The position numbers and the translations under genes were made by a program. A stretch of DNA of 64,000 bases, taken from assembly GCA_002633005.1 (NCBI GenBank), contig NMRA01000243.1, positions 140,783-204,782 on the forward strand. The letters run 5' to 3'. This DNA is from Phoronis australis. Its lineage: Eukaryota; Phoronida; Phoronidae. The notes under the pieces are model-generated. The model did not search any database and was not told the origin of the DNA. It worked only from the letters and a program-made list of their open reading frames with translations. Within the stretch, counting starts at the first letter, position 1; each line of letters starts with the position of its first letter. This document shows, piece after piece, positions 46,810 to 58,657 of the stretch.

Positions 46810-48258
46810 CTCTAGAAGAGAGACTGACATGGGCCTACGCCCCTGAACACCAAACTCTATTCAAGATTTGGCTTGCCAATTTATCAATTACAAAAAGCGA
46901 AACTGCAATCTGTCAAATTTCGAGTGCAGTCTCGAGCACTAGTAATGATCTTGGAGACAGGACAGATAATGTAAATCATACATACAGGGATATTCCTGGA
47001 TTGCACCTCCGCGCCATTAGCGCATAAAAAAGGCACAAGTACATTGCAGCAAGGCGCCCCGGGTTCATCTTTTAAAACTTTACACAAAACTCTTCCAAAA
47101 ATGCAAGATTCCAATCAAATTATACCCAGTCAGGTAAAACATGACTGTTATTAATTTAATTGCCCTTGGTGTATATCTGTTTCATACGTTACCACTTTAA
47201 TTACACTAAGTCTGCTGGGCACAACTTTTTGAAAAAAGGCAGTTTTTATCACCAGGTGCACCCATAATGCACAGATTCAAAACTGGTCAGGAATATCCCT
47301 GTTCATACAAGTGGATATGACACTGCAACCATACATATAGTCACTAGGTATGAAACCGTAATGAAACAATGAAATACAATACAGTCAGAACTACTTTAAG
47401 TACTTTTTTTCGAGAAATAACAGGCAATGATTCCTTTTTATTATCCGTAACTGCTTTTCATAGTTAAGGAAATTAACATATCAGTTTCTTCACTCCTGCA
47501 ACCTGTGCAACCGAAAAACAGAATCATAAACGTTCATTTCATAGAGTTTTTCACTTGAGTCAAAACTCAAAAGCGAGACATGCCAACTTTGATGAAGACT
47601 GACAAAATAAACTAAATTTTTACATATTGAGCTAAAACATCTTGTCGATTACATTAAAGTTCATTAACCTATGATAATAAACAAGATAAATTACAATACT
47701 TCACAAGACACAAAGGTCAACAGGTCAAACCCACTTATAGTACTTTAGTTAAAGGATTAGGATACCAAGGCGGTTTTGACCAATTAACAGATATTGAAAA
47801 TGACTTTCCCATAGACAGAGATCCTGTAACTTCTTACTATAGTTTACATAACAGCCACAGGCTTCGCATACCAAAGTCAGCCATTACAGGAATGCTCAAA
47901 ACAAAAACAGCACAGCAGTTTCGCATGGTAGTGAGCTATTCTAAGTCATATTTCTGGGTTGTATAAGGTCTGTGTTTTATTAAATATGTGACCTGACCTG
48001 AATTTGTTGTTTGTTTATTATTTTAACTTGGGTTTTAATTATTTCAAATGAATCTGCTCCAGTGTTGGTCATGCACTGTTATGATTTGTTTACTTTCTTG
48101 AGGCTGAACTGTCCCCTGGAATCTATCCACACAGGTTCTTAACAGGATGACACAGAGTTCACAGAAATATCCCAGAGCCAAATAATCATTTCCTAATATT
48201 GCAACATTGTGATGAATTTTGATTTTTGATTTCCTTTAGTTGACCTTAGTGAATCACT

Positions 48259-48293
48259 AAAACAATCTTAATAACTGTTATTAAGATTGTTTT
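48259..48293. repeat. Perfect hairpin, 17-bp arms, 1-base loop
   Basis: aaaacaatcttaataac, then one T, then gttattaagattgtttt. Weaker pairing extends the arms by about ten more bases on each side (gtgaatcact / cgtgagtcac). Confidence 0.9.
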
Positions 48294-48545
48294 CGTGAGT
48301 CACTTTGTTCAGTTGCACCCCATTACTGTCCTGGTGATACCCACATCAAACAGTCCATTTAAAAGATGGTATCAACGACCATGTTTTGTACTGGACTTCA
48401 GAAAGCAAAACTATTATAGTTCTGTACACAACTGACAATGATCTTGATCACATTTGTTTTAGGCCAAAACAGAAGCACCACCATTATTTATGTAGGCGCT
48501 AATTTTAAAGTTCGTGACAATGACTTTATTATGATGTTATAATTA

Positions 48546-48780
48546 TTGTAGATGTGCTAGACAATGAAAGCTTTGTTGAGCAAACTGTTGCTGAGATGGA
48601 AGGAATTAAGGACATCAATGGCATCGTGTCCCTCTATGACTATGCGCAAAAAGTACTTAAAGCAACGTGACTGTGATGCTTTAATCAGCGTGAGGCATAA
48701 CTTGCCAAACAACTTCTGGCGTATGAAGCTGATCCTCAACTGAGGCCAGTCGAGACGGTGGCACTGTCCAAATAATAGTC
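48546..48780 (-). mobile_element. Element F partial copy (minus orientation)
   Basis: The reverse complement has the same order of blocks as 49850-50010: gaagttgtttggcaagttatgcctcac, tcacgttg, ctttttgcgcata, ttaattccttccatctc. More diverged than the other copies. Confidence 0.65.
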
Positions 48781-49760
48781 ATTATAGTGTTTGACTGCTC
48801 TAAGCTAACCAATGTGGGTATGAAGATGTGACTACCAAAACCATTGAGTACCATAGCCAGCCAGCTAGCTGTATGAAGACTGTCGTCAAAATACAGCTAG
48901 GTACCACTGTGGCACTGTGTGTATTTTTATTATAAGTAGCTTTGTACCAAGGCTATTACTTAGACTACCACAGCCATTTGAAACTCAATTCGAAACGTCT
49001 ACACATGCATGAGTATCAGGCTAGAACTGCTAAATTACCACTGGCACCTATAAGGCCTAAATGCATCCCGCTACTGCAAACTTTAGTTTAAGACGTGGCA
49101 CATACAGCTGATATTGCTGATAAAGCTCAGTTCCTCACCATAGGCCTACCAGTCTACGTCCCAAAACTGATTTTTTTCTCAGATCAGGCATATGCCACTC
49201 ACTTACCACAATGAGAACTGTAACTGTGGATCAAAAGTCAGCTACACGTCAAAATATTTTCTCATGTTTTTGTCTTCATCCAATCCAATCCAAAGTCCAT
49301 GACCCGACAAAGCTTTCTTAACTGTCCAAGTGCTCTGTCCGCAACACCAGTGTCAAAGTAGTGACCTGGTTTTATGCCCTTTGACCTAGTTTTATTTTGA
49401 AAAGCACGTCGAAACAAATCAGTTGGGTAACCTTACTTATTAGTTAGTGTTCTGGTTGAGATAACATAGTTCGTGTTTATCGGTTCTCGAGGTATTCTAT
49501 TTTCAAATCACTGTTAATCGTAAATATCATTATATCGCCACATGTACTAAGGTCAAGGTTGCTCTTGCCAGATGGTGCAGTTGTAAACAAGCACGTCACA
49601 CGTTTAGTCTTTTGCCACATCAGTGTCCTGCACCCGATCATATTCTCATTGGACAGCATTGAAGGTTGTGTCTTGATCTTTCGTTTAGTTGTGTTGTTTC
49701 AAAAGATCATCACCAGATCTTAGTCTATGCTTCTTTACCAGCGTTTCAACTGGACAGTGA

Positions 49761-50763
49761 CCACCGTCTGACGTCTCTAGCCTCAGTAACTCAGTAGTCT
49801 GAGTTATAGGCAATGACCATCGCCTCTGTTGGCCCGAACCAGAGGCGATGCAGAGGCTATAGGCGCTCTGTACGCTGGAAGCTTTTCAGCGAATTATGCC
49901 TCGCACCGACTAAACCATCAAAGTCACGTTGTTATAAATACCTTTTGCGCATAGAGGAACACCTTAGGAGGTTGTCGATGTTTAATTCCTTCCAACTCGA
50001 ACAAATACTCCCGCTATGAAACTTTTTCTTTGAGCAGTCCCTATTTCAGTTCCCAAAATCGTGAAATCAACTTTTTCATTTTTTTAACCAGGCCGAAGGT
50101 CAGAAGTTGCGGACCTACTGGCGAACTTTGAAAGCTGAAGTTCCCGCCCTTCACGTACATGCTGCCGGGAACCAGCCGTACATTTGCTGTGTTGTTAAAC
50201 ATTAAAATGTCAAATATGTGCACAAAGACTATTAAATGTCATATCAACAGTATTTATTTATAACAAATACAAACAATGATTCATTGAAATACAATCAGTT
50301 TCAAGTAACGCCAATTAAAGATAAGTATAAGTGATGGCATTTTGGAAACGAACATTTGACTGACAAGACCGCAATGACTCACCTTTGGCCTGTTTAAAGA
50401 TTGAGGTCATGAATTCACATCACCTAGCAAGCATGGTAAAAATTGGAGCGTGCGCAGTATAAAAATGGTGAGTTCACGATTTTGGGAACTGAAATAGGGA
50501 CTGCTCGAAGAAAAAGTTTGATAATGGGAGTATTTGTTCGAGTTGGAAGGAATTAAACACATCGACATCCTCCTCAGGTGTTCCTGTATGCACATAAGGT
50601 ATTTATAATAACGTGACTTTGATGATTTAGTCGGTGCGAGGTATAATTCGCCAAAAAGCTTCCGTCGTACAGAGCGCCTATAGCCTCTGCATTGCCTCTG
50701 CTTCGGGCCAACAGAGGCGATGGTCATTGCCTATCTGAGTTAGTGAGTAGTCAGAGACGGTGG
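49761..50763. mobile_element. Element F inverted pair (arms about 300 bp, spacer about 400 bp)
   Basis: 49761-50064 and 50470-50763 are reverse complements over nearly their whole length, from ccaccgtct...gcaatgaccatcgcctctgt to cagttcccaaaatcgtga. Each arm also gives a similar open frame, but with shared motifs only from the repeat. Suggests a large foldback transposon or two head-to-head insertions. Confidence 0.85.
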
Positions 50764-51100
50764 AGCTCATATGCCGGAAGCTTTTTGGCGAATTATGCCT
50801 CACACTGGTTAAAAAAATACCTTTTGTGCTTAGAGGGGACACCTTAGGAGGCCGTTGATTTCTTTAATTCCTTCCAACTCGAACGAATACTATCGTTATC
50901 AAACTTTTTCTTTGTCTTGAGCAGTCCTTCGTTCAGTTCACAAAATCAGAAGCCATTTTCAACACTGCGGGCGGCAGGTGGTGTGACATCATACCCCCTA
51001 GCATGCGCAATTAAAAAATAGCCAGTTACCGATTTTGTGAACTCAAAACGAGGGACTCCATGAAGAAAAAGTTTGATAACGGGACTATTTTGGTAGGATG
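50764..51100. mobile_element. Element F third copy with its own small inverted end
   Basis: Continues directly from the previous pair with gccggaagctttttggcgaa, aattccttccaactcgaacg and aaactttttctttg; the end (gattttgtgaact ... gaagaaaaagtttgataacg) is the inverted form of the internal segment. Confidence 0.75.
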
Positions 51101-51624
51101 TACTAATTAATGCCTTACCAAAAAACAAACCTTTTGAAATATCAATGGATAATGAAAAGCATCATGTTCCACACATTTCCCACTGTGAAGAAAAGTCTTT
51201 GGCAAAGCCCATTATTTAGTGGATGAAACTGGTTCTCTAAATCAGGGACCGCTATATCCGACCAGTGCCGCGAGAGTGTCTACCGCTGATTAAGTGGGAG
51301 AATTTTGATCCCAGCCGGTGTCAAAAAGGTAAAATGAATTCGTGATCTTAAACAGATTAAAGAATTCAACGAACCAGTAGTATGTAGTAAATGAATTGTC
51401 TACCAAATTTGAGTCGGGATCAATGGGAAGTGACTTTTATGCTCTCATTACTCTAGAGAGCACTGATATGAAAAGCTCCCTAATGAAATTGGTTATGGTT
51501 GAAACTACCGGTATAACACTCCATGACAAAGTTCATCAGCTTAGTCTGGAGCAATAATTGACTATCAGACTGTTCTCAAGTCTAGAGATCATTTTAAATC
51601 TGACCAAGGATTAAGGTCAGGCTG

Positions 51625-51840
51625 GGAGGAGGCAGTTGGGCCTAGTGTGATGGGTGCCCACTTTCTATACTCGATGAGGTTGTGTGTTCGAGTCTCGCTG
51701 GGTCACACTGCTAGACCCTTGAGTCAGGTTTCTCATTCCTTAGATCGCTTTTAACTGTATATTAATAAAGCACAAAAATGGTTCCAGGTGCAATGGGCCT
51801 ACATGCATGGTCTGCTCATGCAATTATTTTGTTTTTATAA
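51625..51840 (+). mobile_element. tRNA-derived SINE S1, copy 4, with 12-bp target-site duplication
   Basis: Plus-strand full-length copy: A-box-like tgggcctagtgtgatgggtg, B box gttcgagtctcgctgggtca, then tattaataaagcac and a 3' part ending in tttttata. Exactly flanked by aaggtcaggctg at 51613-51624 and 51841-51852. It ends about 95 bp before the splice acceptor preceding the ALG14 start codon. Confidence 0.9.
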
Positions 51841-51956
51841 AAGGTCAGGCTGATTCTGAAGGCCTTAACAAAATGTTGGTTTTTGACATATAGGCATGGT
51901 TTATTACATCTAATCCACGTTCTATTCTTTTTCAGGCACTCGTGTAAATTTAAACA

Positions 51957-52128
51957 ATGTTGGTTTTCGTTGTTGTCATTGCAATACTCGCCATCATTCT
52001 ATTCCTGTTGACTCTGCGACTCATCTATGTGTTACAAATTGTTTATCAAAGAAGACGCCATCTGGATTTTGATAGTGAGGCGAGAAGGAAAACACACACT
52101 GTGAAGACCATGGTTATAATGGGATCTG
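51957..52128 (+). CDS. ALG14: ALG14 coding exon 1
   Basis: ATG plus membrane helix, a basic stretch (YQRRRH) and VKTMVIMGS; ends TCTG|gtaaga. Leaves one base that completes Gly with exon 2. Confidence 0.95.
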
Positions 52129-55100
52129 GTAAGAACGGTTTGGGATTGTTGAGCACTCTTTAATATACAGCCATCAAAACAAAAATAAACATACAATATG
52201 ATGTTTTCTCGCAATGACGGCTAATTCTGTTAATGGCAAAAATGATTGGTAATAATGGCTTAGCCACCTTTGTAACTGTCCTTTTCTTCTCAGTTATGAG
52301 TGAAACTACTCTTACAATGAAATTGGTTTCTTCCCAGCTGTTATGACTGGAAATTCCAGGTCATTTTGTGTGAATACTTTTGGATCATACTGTAGTTGGT
52401 AGTGGATGATACGTTGCAGCACATCTCAAATCCAGACCAACTCACTAGGCACTTATCGGGGTAAACGAGTTCTCCAGGCAATTTACCTAGTGATGAAAAA
52501 TTTTATCGTGCCAATAGCAAGACTAGATGGCAGCACTTGTACTCCGGAAGCTTTTCAAATGCCTCGATTATGCTTGACTAGAGAAGTCGAGGGGATTTAA
52601 TACATACAATTCGTGTGTTGCGGTACTCTTTTGAATTGCAGTCCAAGTTGATCTTATACTTTGGGTATTATAATATTTCTTTTCAACAGGTTTGAATGTA
52701 ATGAAATTAATAGTGAACCATGATTATGGTAAAATCTTTTCAATTTCAGTCAAAGCCAATTGCCAAAAAATCGTCGTAGATCAGTTTTCGAGAGCTACCA
52801 TTATTCTAAATCACTTCACACGCATTACTAGTAAATTTCAGCACAAGATGCGCTTGCCAAATAATCCATGTTTCATTGCACACCCACCATCAGCTAGCCA
52901 TAAACTATTTGTTAGGTAGTGCAAACTCAGTTTAAGTGCAAATGGCATATTGTCTTTGGAGTCGAATATCCTCATAATAGGGAGCTTTTAAGGTTTTGTC
53001 CATCAGGCTTGGTAGCAATATGTACTCTCATATCTCAGACTAATGTGCTTTGGGAGTTACACTACACGGGGCTTGGAATTTTCCTCTTTTAAGAGGGTTT
53101 GCTCTTTTTTGGTTTTAATTTCCTTGTATTGGATTTCCAGTTTTCTCTTTTCTATCATCATTTTTACTTTATCCATGCAAAAATATTTATTTCAGTTTTT
53201 ACATCACAAAAAACTTTTTCCCTCACACAAGCACATTCATTTGTGGAATGATGCATCACCTGGAAAATTTTCCTCTTTTTTGTCATTGGTCATTCCAAGC
53301 CCTGACTACAGGACTTGATTATTGTTCGTACCAATGGGGTGACTGCTGTATTTTCATTATGTGAAAAAATATTTCAAGTAAAATTTCAAAGCAGAACTAG
53401 GCACATAGGTGTTCTTTTTTCACGAATGCGTGTCATTTTACAATTAACATGGGCTATTTTTGTTGTCACAGCTTGTTGTACTATGATTGTATTGAGTTTT
53501 ACAACAGTACTTTGTACTTCAATGATTGAAGGTCAAGGTCAATCTATTGCCAAATGATTGGAATCTTGGTGATCATTATTTTTTAGTGATTATTCTGATT
53601 GCAAATAGTATTCTGGTAAATATTTTTATTAAAGAGGGCCACTGAAATCAGGAGTTTGACTGCTGTTGCTCCCTCTGTTGGCAGTGGTTGAATAATGAGC
53701 TTGGTTGTTTGTGATGTGCCTGTTTTGGGTCACTATTTGTTCACTGATCATGTACTCAACTTCATTCTTTTCATCTCATTTATTGCATGTAAGCGTTTAT
53801 GTCTGTATGCAGCACAATGGTTTGATTGCTCTTAAAAAGTTCCAGTTCAACAACTTTCGACAATTTTTTATTTCAAAAACGCAATTGATTTAGACCGTTC
53901 AGTGTTTAGTGTGAATATTTTTCAAAGATCAGAAAATTAGACCTGACTAACCGTACCGAGAGTTACTGTACGCTACTACCTTGCTGCTGTACTTGAATCC
54001 TCATTGCAAACATGTACTTTCAGGTGGACACACAGCTGAAATGATACGGGTACTATCAGGCCTAAGGTGTCACGTTTACTTCCCTAGAGAATATGTGGTT
54101 GCTGACACTGACACTATGAGTGTAAAGAAAGTCGGGACTTTTGAGCTGCAGCATGCTTCTGAAACATCTGAGGTGTGTTTACAGATCTAGAACAGTGCAA
54201 AAATGAGTTGTTGGAATTGAACCAGTTGGTAAACTCTATTACTGTAGGATTTTTGAAAAAATCACCATAAATTTAACATTGTTTTGTTGTAAATCTTAAA
54301 CTGGCATGGAAATTTTAAAGTCTGATCTGCACAGATAGCAGAAGGTCCCAAGTTCGAGTCTCGGTCGGGGGCAGAAATCTTTTTGGACTTATGTTCATTA
54401 GGTCACATGATGTGGCCAATAGGTGGCATGCAGACCAGACTTAAAAATGTTTGTGGTTGTTTTGTAACGTTGATTAGAAATTACCTAAAATGATCATGTT
54501 TGTCATTCCTGGACATTTTACTACCACAATGATAACCAAAATAAAAATTTAAAAAATTAGCAATGCTCACTTACCCGAGTCCAAGATTTTGAGAACCAGT
54601 TTGATGCCCGTTATTAATTGGAGGACTTGATCTCAGAATGCAGGGTCCCTAAATGACTATTATCCTTAAAACAACTATAAATTCACCGTTCCGTTGAAGA
54701 AACGAACTTTTGATTCAGATCACTTACTGCTATGAAACTGCTGTTGACTTCATCCTTACTCAGATGGGAAGTTATTTTAGTCTTGTCAAGAACTGTCAGT
54801 TCATTATTCCTCAAGACCATGCTAAGCGAATAAAATGACACGGTGTGACAGGCCAACTTGTAGTACCTGGTCTCCAGCAATAATGGATTTTTAGTTCTTG
54901 CCAAGTTCAGAAATCTCGTCTGCCTTTCCTGAGGAACAATTTGTAATAAAAGTAGCTTAATTTTTTTTTGATGGAAGGTCAGTTTGTAGCCTTCTTTTGG
55001 TTTGGAATGCTGCAAATTTTTTGGTTCATTTGACAAAACAAAATGTCACGTTCACTGAGGTGTTGCAAAGTTTATACTCCGTGCTGTTTTCTGTCTTGAG

Positions 55101-57505
55101 TGGAGGCAAGAAACACATCAATATGAAGGCCACATAGCATGTCATTTTTCAAAAATGAAAAACATGAATTATTTGTTGCTTTGTGTGTTAATCCTGTTTG
55201 TCACATTCAATAAAGATTTTATTTTGTTTCTAGTACAAGATTCACAACATTCCAAGAAGTCGAGAAGTTGGCCAGACTTGGCTATCAACAGTCTTCACTA
55301 CATTCTACGCCTGTCTTCATGCACTCTGGCTTGTTGGTCGAGTGTGTCCTCAACTGGTAAAATGTTAATTTGTTCATCTGCTTATCATATATATATATAC
55401 CCATTTTGAGACCATTGCACCTAACTAAGAAGTTGTGTCTGTGCCTGGAATTAGGCGCATGCAGCTACTTTTTGTAAAACTGAGAAGCAAATTTCTAAAA
55501 TACTTGTCAATGAAACTTGTTGACTTAATCCGTTACAAAAATTGTCGATGTTGTGACAATTTGTCCCTAGAGTTCAATGAAAAGTATTTAGAATGGAATA
55601 ATTTAAAGAACACGTAGAAAGCTCAATTTGTAACGTGCTCATGTACAAGGGACACTCGCCAATACCTGTGACTGAAAGTCAGGTTTACACATCCATATGT
55701 GAAAAACTTCTTAAAATTTAAGAAAACATTTATTTCTACAAACAAAGGCACATGGGCCTTAACACATCTTAATGCTGTAAAGGTCATGACTGTTGAATAG
55801 TGATTCCAGTGATGGCCAAGGTAGCCCAGCCAGGATTCTTACTTAAAAGGATCCCAAACCCGGTTTTGGCCTATCAACAAATACTAAAACCGACTTTCCC
55901 GTCCAGTTTTCTGAAACAAAATAATGCTCTGTAACCCTAAACAACCTTCAAAAGTTTGGAGGAAAATTTAAAAACTCCTTTCAGTCAGCTAAATGAGCAA
56001 GCGTGACCTACGAGTTACACAACAGCGGAAAAGGCCACCCACCAAGGACCATGACGTCCAATCTATGACTCACATAAGGAGTATTATTTTTTAGAGGATT
56101 CCTGTCTTTAACTTGGAAGATTGACGCCAATGTTGCAATATTAGGTGACAGTTTGAAGATTGGTGGAAGTGATCAAAACGGGGCTTACTATCCTTTTAAC
56201 ATCAGAGCAGTTTACAATGCTCCATTTTGACTTTGAAATTCTAATGTTCTACTCTGACAGTGAGCCATTTTTGCAAACATTATGTTTTATTAAAAGATAC
56301 AAGAAACGCTTTAATTTATGGCTAAATACACTTTGGTGTGCAAAAGGTTCTGCGTTGTTTCTGTTGTAATAACAACTGTCAGTTTTTATTAAGACATAGT
56401 GCCACACGGCCTTGAATTAACACTGGGGAGTAAAAGGCTTTTGAATGAGTGCCTGAATTTAATTATTCATAAGCACGAGAAACACTAACAGGTATACTGG
56501 TGCTCGCCGGTACTAAAATGCTCCTCTGTCTCTCTGTGCGCTACCTGTTAGGAGATAGAACTGCCAACATTTCTAAGTTAAATTGCATCTACGAATTTTG
56601 TCTGTATGGTACACCGATTTCAAGGTTTATCGATCTCTTAGCATTTTGCATTTTGTTGGATTGGTATAACTTTGGGGCTCTTAAGAGCATTATGATTCTC
56701 AGTGCTAACTCCAGATAGACCTTTAGGAGAATAAGAAATGAGCTGAAGCCATGAGGTATTCTTATAATTTACCTTTCAGTGTTTGTCTTGCACTGTAGAC
56801 AGAGTAAATTTCAACTGTCGGTGCAGCTCAAAGCGTAACGTTTAGTTCTCATTGAGATATTTCCATTGTCGTCACCGTTTTTGTTTATACAATCCACGGT
56901 TACACTTTGCTTTGCAGGTTTTGTGCAATGGCCCTGGAACATGTATACCTCTCTGTGGTGCTGCTTTCCTGATTAAGGTATTTTTTATTCAGTGCTTAAG
57001 GTGATGTAATGATAGATGACATTGCATCCATTCTACTGTCCACGCTGGCTTTAGTTGTCTCTGTGCAACCCCTACATTTCTCACCTGATTTAAAATGAAT
57101 GATTTCAGTGCCATACCGCCAAGATTCAGCATTTTGTGATTTTTCTTGGTTTTCTTGAACTTATGACCATTTTTGTTTTCATGTATCCATGTAGGAAATT
57201 ATTCTGTGCACAACTCCTACGTTCTCTGGTTTTGACCTTACTTTCAAAAAGGTAATGCTAGCAAAATGCGTATCGTCAGCATTATGTGATGTCGCTTTCT
57301 GCCCGTTGCAGTAAAAATTAATTTCATTTTGTAGGTGCTCGGATTCCACGACATAAAGATTGTGTATGTTGAAAGCATATGTAGGGTCAAGTCACTGTCG
57401 CTTTCTGGCAAGATCTTGTACTGGTTTGCCGACCATGTACTAGTACAATGGCCACAACTGACCGACTGTTACCCATTGACAAAATATATTGGGAGAATCT
57501 CATGA
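51957..57505 (+). CDS. ALG14: ALG14, UDP-N-acetylglucosaminyltransferase subunit (complete)
   Basis: ER membrane anchor that recruits the catalytic subunit ALG13; together they add the second GlcNAc to GlcNAc-PP-dolichol, the second step of N-glycan precursor synthesis on the cytosolic ER face. Five coding exons: 51957-52128, 54024-54172, 55234-55356, 56918-56977 and 57335-57505, 675 bases, 224 aa, close to the length I recall for vertebrate ALG14. All introns are GT-AG and the phases agree. Residues 2-30 form the N-terminal membrane helix (VFVVVIAILAIILFLLTL). Then GSGGHTAEM (56-64), YVVADTDTMS, IPRSREVGQTW, NGPGTC (152-157), VYVESICRVKSLSLSGK (178 onward) and VQWPQL, all family signatures. 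An acceptor-like tttttcag 22 bases before the ATG suggests an upstream 5' untranslated exon. Confidence 0.97.
54024..54172 (+). CDS. ALG14: ALG14 coding exon 2
   Basis: Acceptor gtactttcag; encodes GHTAEMIRVLSGL, YVVADTDTMSVKKVG and ends GAG|gtgtgt in phase 0. Reading through the donor meets a stop within six codons. Confidence 0.95.
54318..54390 (+). mobile_element. tRNA-like 3' half (SINE relic) in ALG14 intron 2
   Basis: Contains caagttcgagtctcggtcgg, a B-box/T-arm-like sequence, without a convincing A box upstream. Confidence 0.35.
55234..55356 (+). CDS. ALG14: ALG14 coding exon 3
   Basis: Acceptor ttgtttctag; encodes YKIHNIPRSREVGQTWLSTV and the hydrophobic FYACLHALWLVGRVCPQL; donor gtaaaa. 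Confidence 0.94.
55840..56180 (+). repeat. Dispersed repeat E, copy 2, in ALG14 intron 3
   Basis: Matches 34800-35105 in order and spacing of blocks; both copies lie in the same orientation about 21 kb apart. Confidence 0.8.
56918..56977 (+). CDS. ALG14: ALG14 coding exon 4
   Basis: 60-base exon, acceptor gctttgcag, donor gtattt. Encodes VLCNGPGTCIPLCGAAFLIK, the nucleotide-sugar-binding-type NGPG segment of the family. Confidence 0.95.
57335..57505 (+). CDS. ALG14: ALG14 coding exon 5 with stop codon
   Basis: Acceptor attttgtag; encodes VLGFHDIKIVYVESICR, KSLSLSGKILYWFADHVLVQ, and ends KYIGRIS with TGA at 57503-57505. The first C-terminal YVESICR is a hallmark of ALG14. Confidence 0.96.
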   Translation: MLGFHDIKIVYVESICRVKSLSLSGKILYWFADHVLVQWPQLTDCYPLTKYIGRIS

Positions 57506-58114
57506 GTTTAGATATTGCTGGTGATACTTAATGTAATCTCAGAGAAATTTGCTCAGTTTTACTTATTAGCCAGTATCCGTTTTATACAAGGCGCATTATA
57601 AGTCATGACGAATTTGTCACTAGGTTGTGACAGCTTGCAAGCAGTTGGAAATACAGAACTGAGAAAAGAAAGTCTGCAATTTTGTGACAATTCTTAGCTT
57701 GCAATCGCATTGAATTTACAAAGGTTGAGAGCAGTGTTCAGTGGAGGTAGAATCATTACCATTTCCTTATAGTCTGCACATATGTAGCATAAGATTGTTG
57801 TCACACACTTTGTAATGGATTTTGACAAGGGTACATGACTGCATGCCAACACTGCTAATGATGTGGTGTAAAATATAAGTATAACTTGGTATACTAGCCA
57901 TGATGCCATTTCTTACTTGTGTGTTGCCAAGAAGATATTAAGTTTCAATATATTACTGAAATATCACAATTTATTTTCCTGTTCAAGTTTTCTATTTACA
58001 CATTTTACATCATATCATACAAGTCTTAAAACATTTAGTTTAAATGGTTCAGATTTTTGTCTGTGATGAAATTTAAGTGAATGAGAACTTAAAATGCTTA
58101 ATAACTAAATGTAA

Positions 58115-58120
58115 AATAAA
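58115..58120 (+). terminator. Candidate ALG14 polyadenylation signal
   Basis: AATAAA about 610 bases after the ALG14 stop codon, the first clear hexamer on this strand that I noticed. Use is inferred. Confidence 0.35.
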
Positions 58121-58219
58121 CACAAAACTCTACATCTTCACATAGATGGAAGTTAGCATCATCCACAAGAAGCAGTGTTCCTGTTCCTCTTGCCCACTTC
58201 AATTCACTACTTAAACATT

Positions 58220-58480
58220 GGCCTGGGGTACGTTCCAAGAAAACTGACTTAGCAAAGACAAATCTCAAATTAAAGCCATTTTAAGATAAAACTCAAATTG
58301 TCTTAAGTCCGTTCCAAGAAAGTGATCTTAAGCTTGAATTAAGTTAACTTTTGGCATAAGTTTTATTTTAAGTTTGATTAACTTACTGGATTTGGAAGTT
58401 TCAAAATTTTGAATCTGAGACAAATCTAGACTTGCATCAAAAATGAACTTATGTCAGCTTCTTGGAACGGGACCCAGGCC
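58220..58480. mobile_element. MITE-D between ALG14 and MTREX (261 bp)
   Basis: Terminal inverted ends ggcctggggtacgttccaag and cttggaacgggacccaggcc. The body is AT-rich with repeated cttaag-type motifs. It sits within the expected 3' end of MTREX. Confidence 0.82.
58362..58367 (-). terminator. Candidate MTREX polyadenylation signal inside MITE-D
   Basis: AATAAA on the minus strand about 290 bases past the MTREX stop codon. It would be supplied by the transposon. An alternative lies at 57970-57975. Confidence 0.3.
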
Positions 58481-58657
58481 TCTTACATCTGATACCCTTA
58501 TTTTGCATGCCACAAATGAGTACTTGTTGAAAGTAATTTAATTCGTTGGCGAGTTAGATAAAATCCCAACATCTCAATTCACTGTACTTTGCCCTCACTA
58601 GAAAAGTCTTTCAAGGAGAATCATGACTCGCATACCATCAGTTCCAAGTCCAAACTG

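Larger units (their letters stand above)
45944..51956. other. Divergent interval between TLCD4 and ALG14
   Basis: About 6 kb between the two start codons. Both ATGs are preceded within 8-25 bases by a splice-acceptor-like sequence, so the true promoters and 5' untranslated exons should lie somewhere in this interval, possibly close together. I could not pin down a promoter. The interval holds a composite MITE, a hairpin, large inverted repeats and a SINE. Confidence 0.55.

Noticed and set aside
50407-50727. 106-codon minus-strand frame similar to a plus-strand frame at 49813-50019
   Set aside because: The similarity comes from the inverted repeat (element F) and the frames are not conserved in the other copies.
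54683-55036. Minus-strand open frame of 117 codons inside ALG14 intron 2
   Set aside because: No recognisable family and no splice-site or promoter support; antisense to a well-supported intron.
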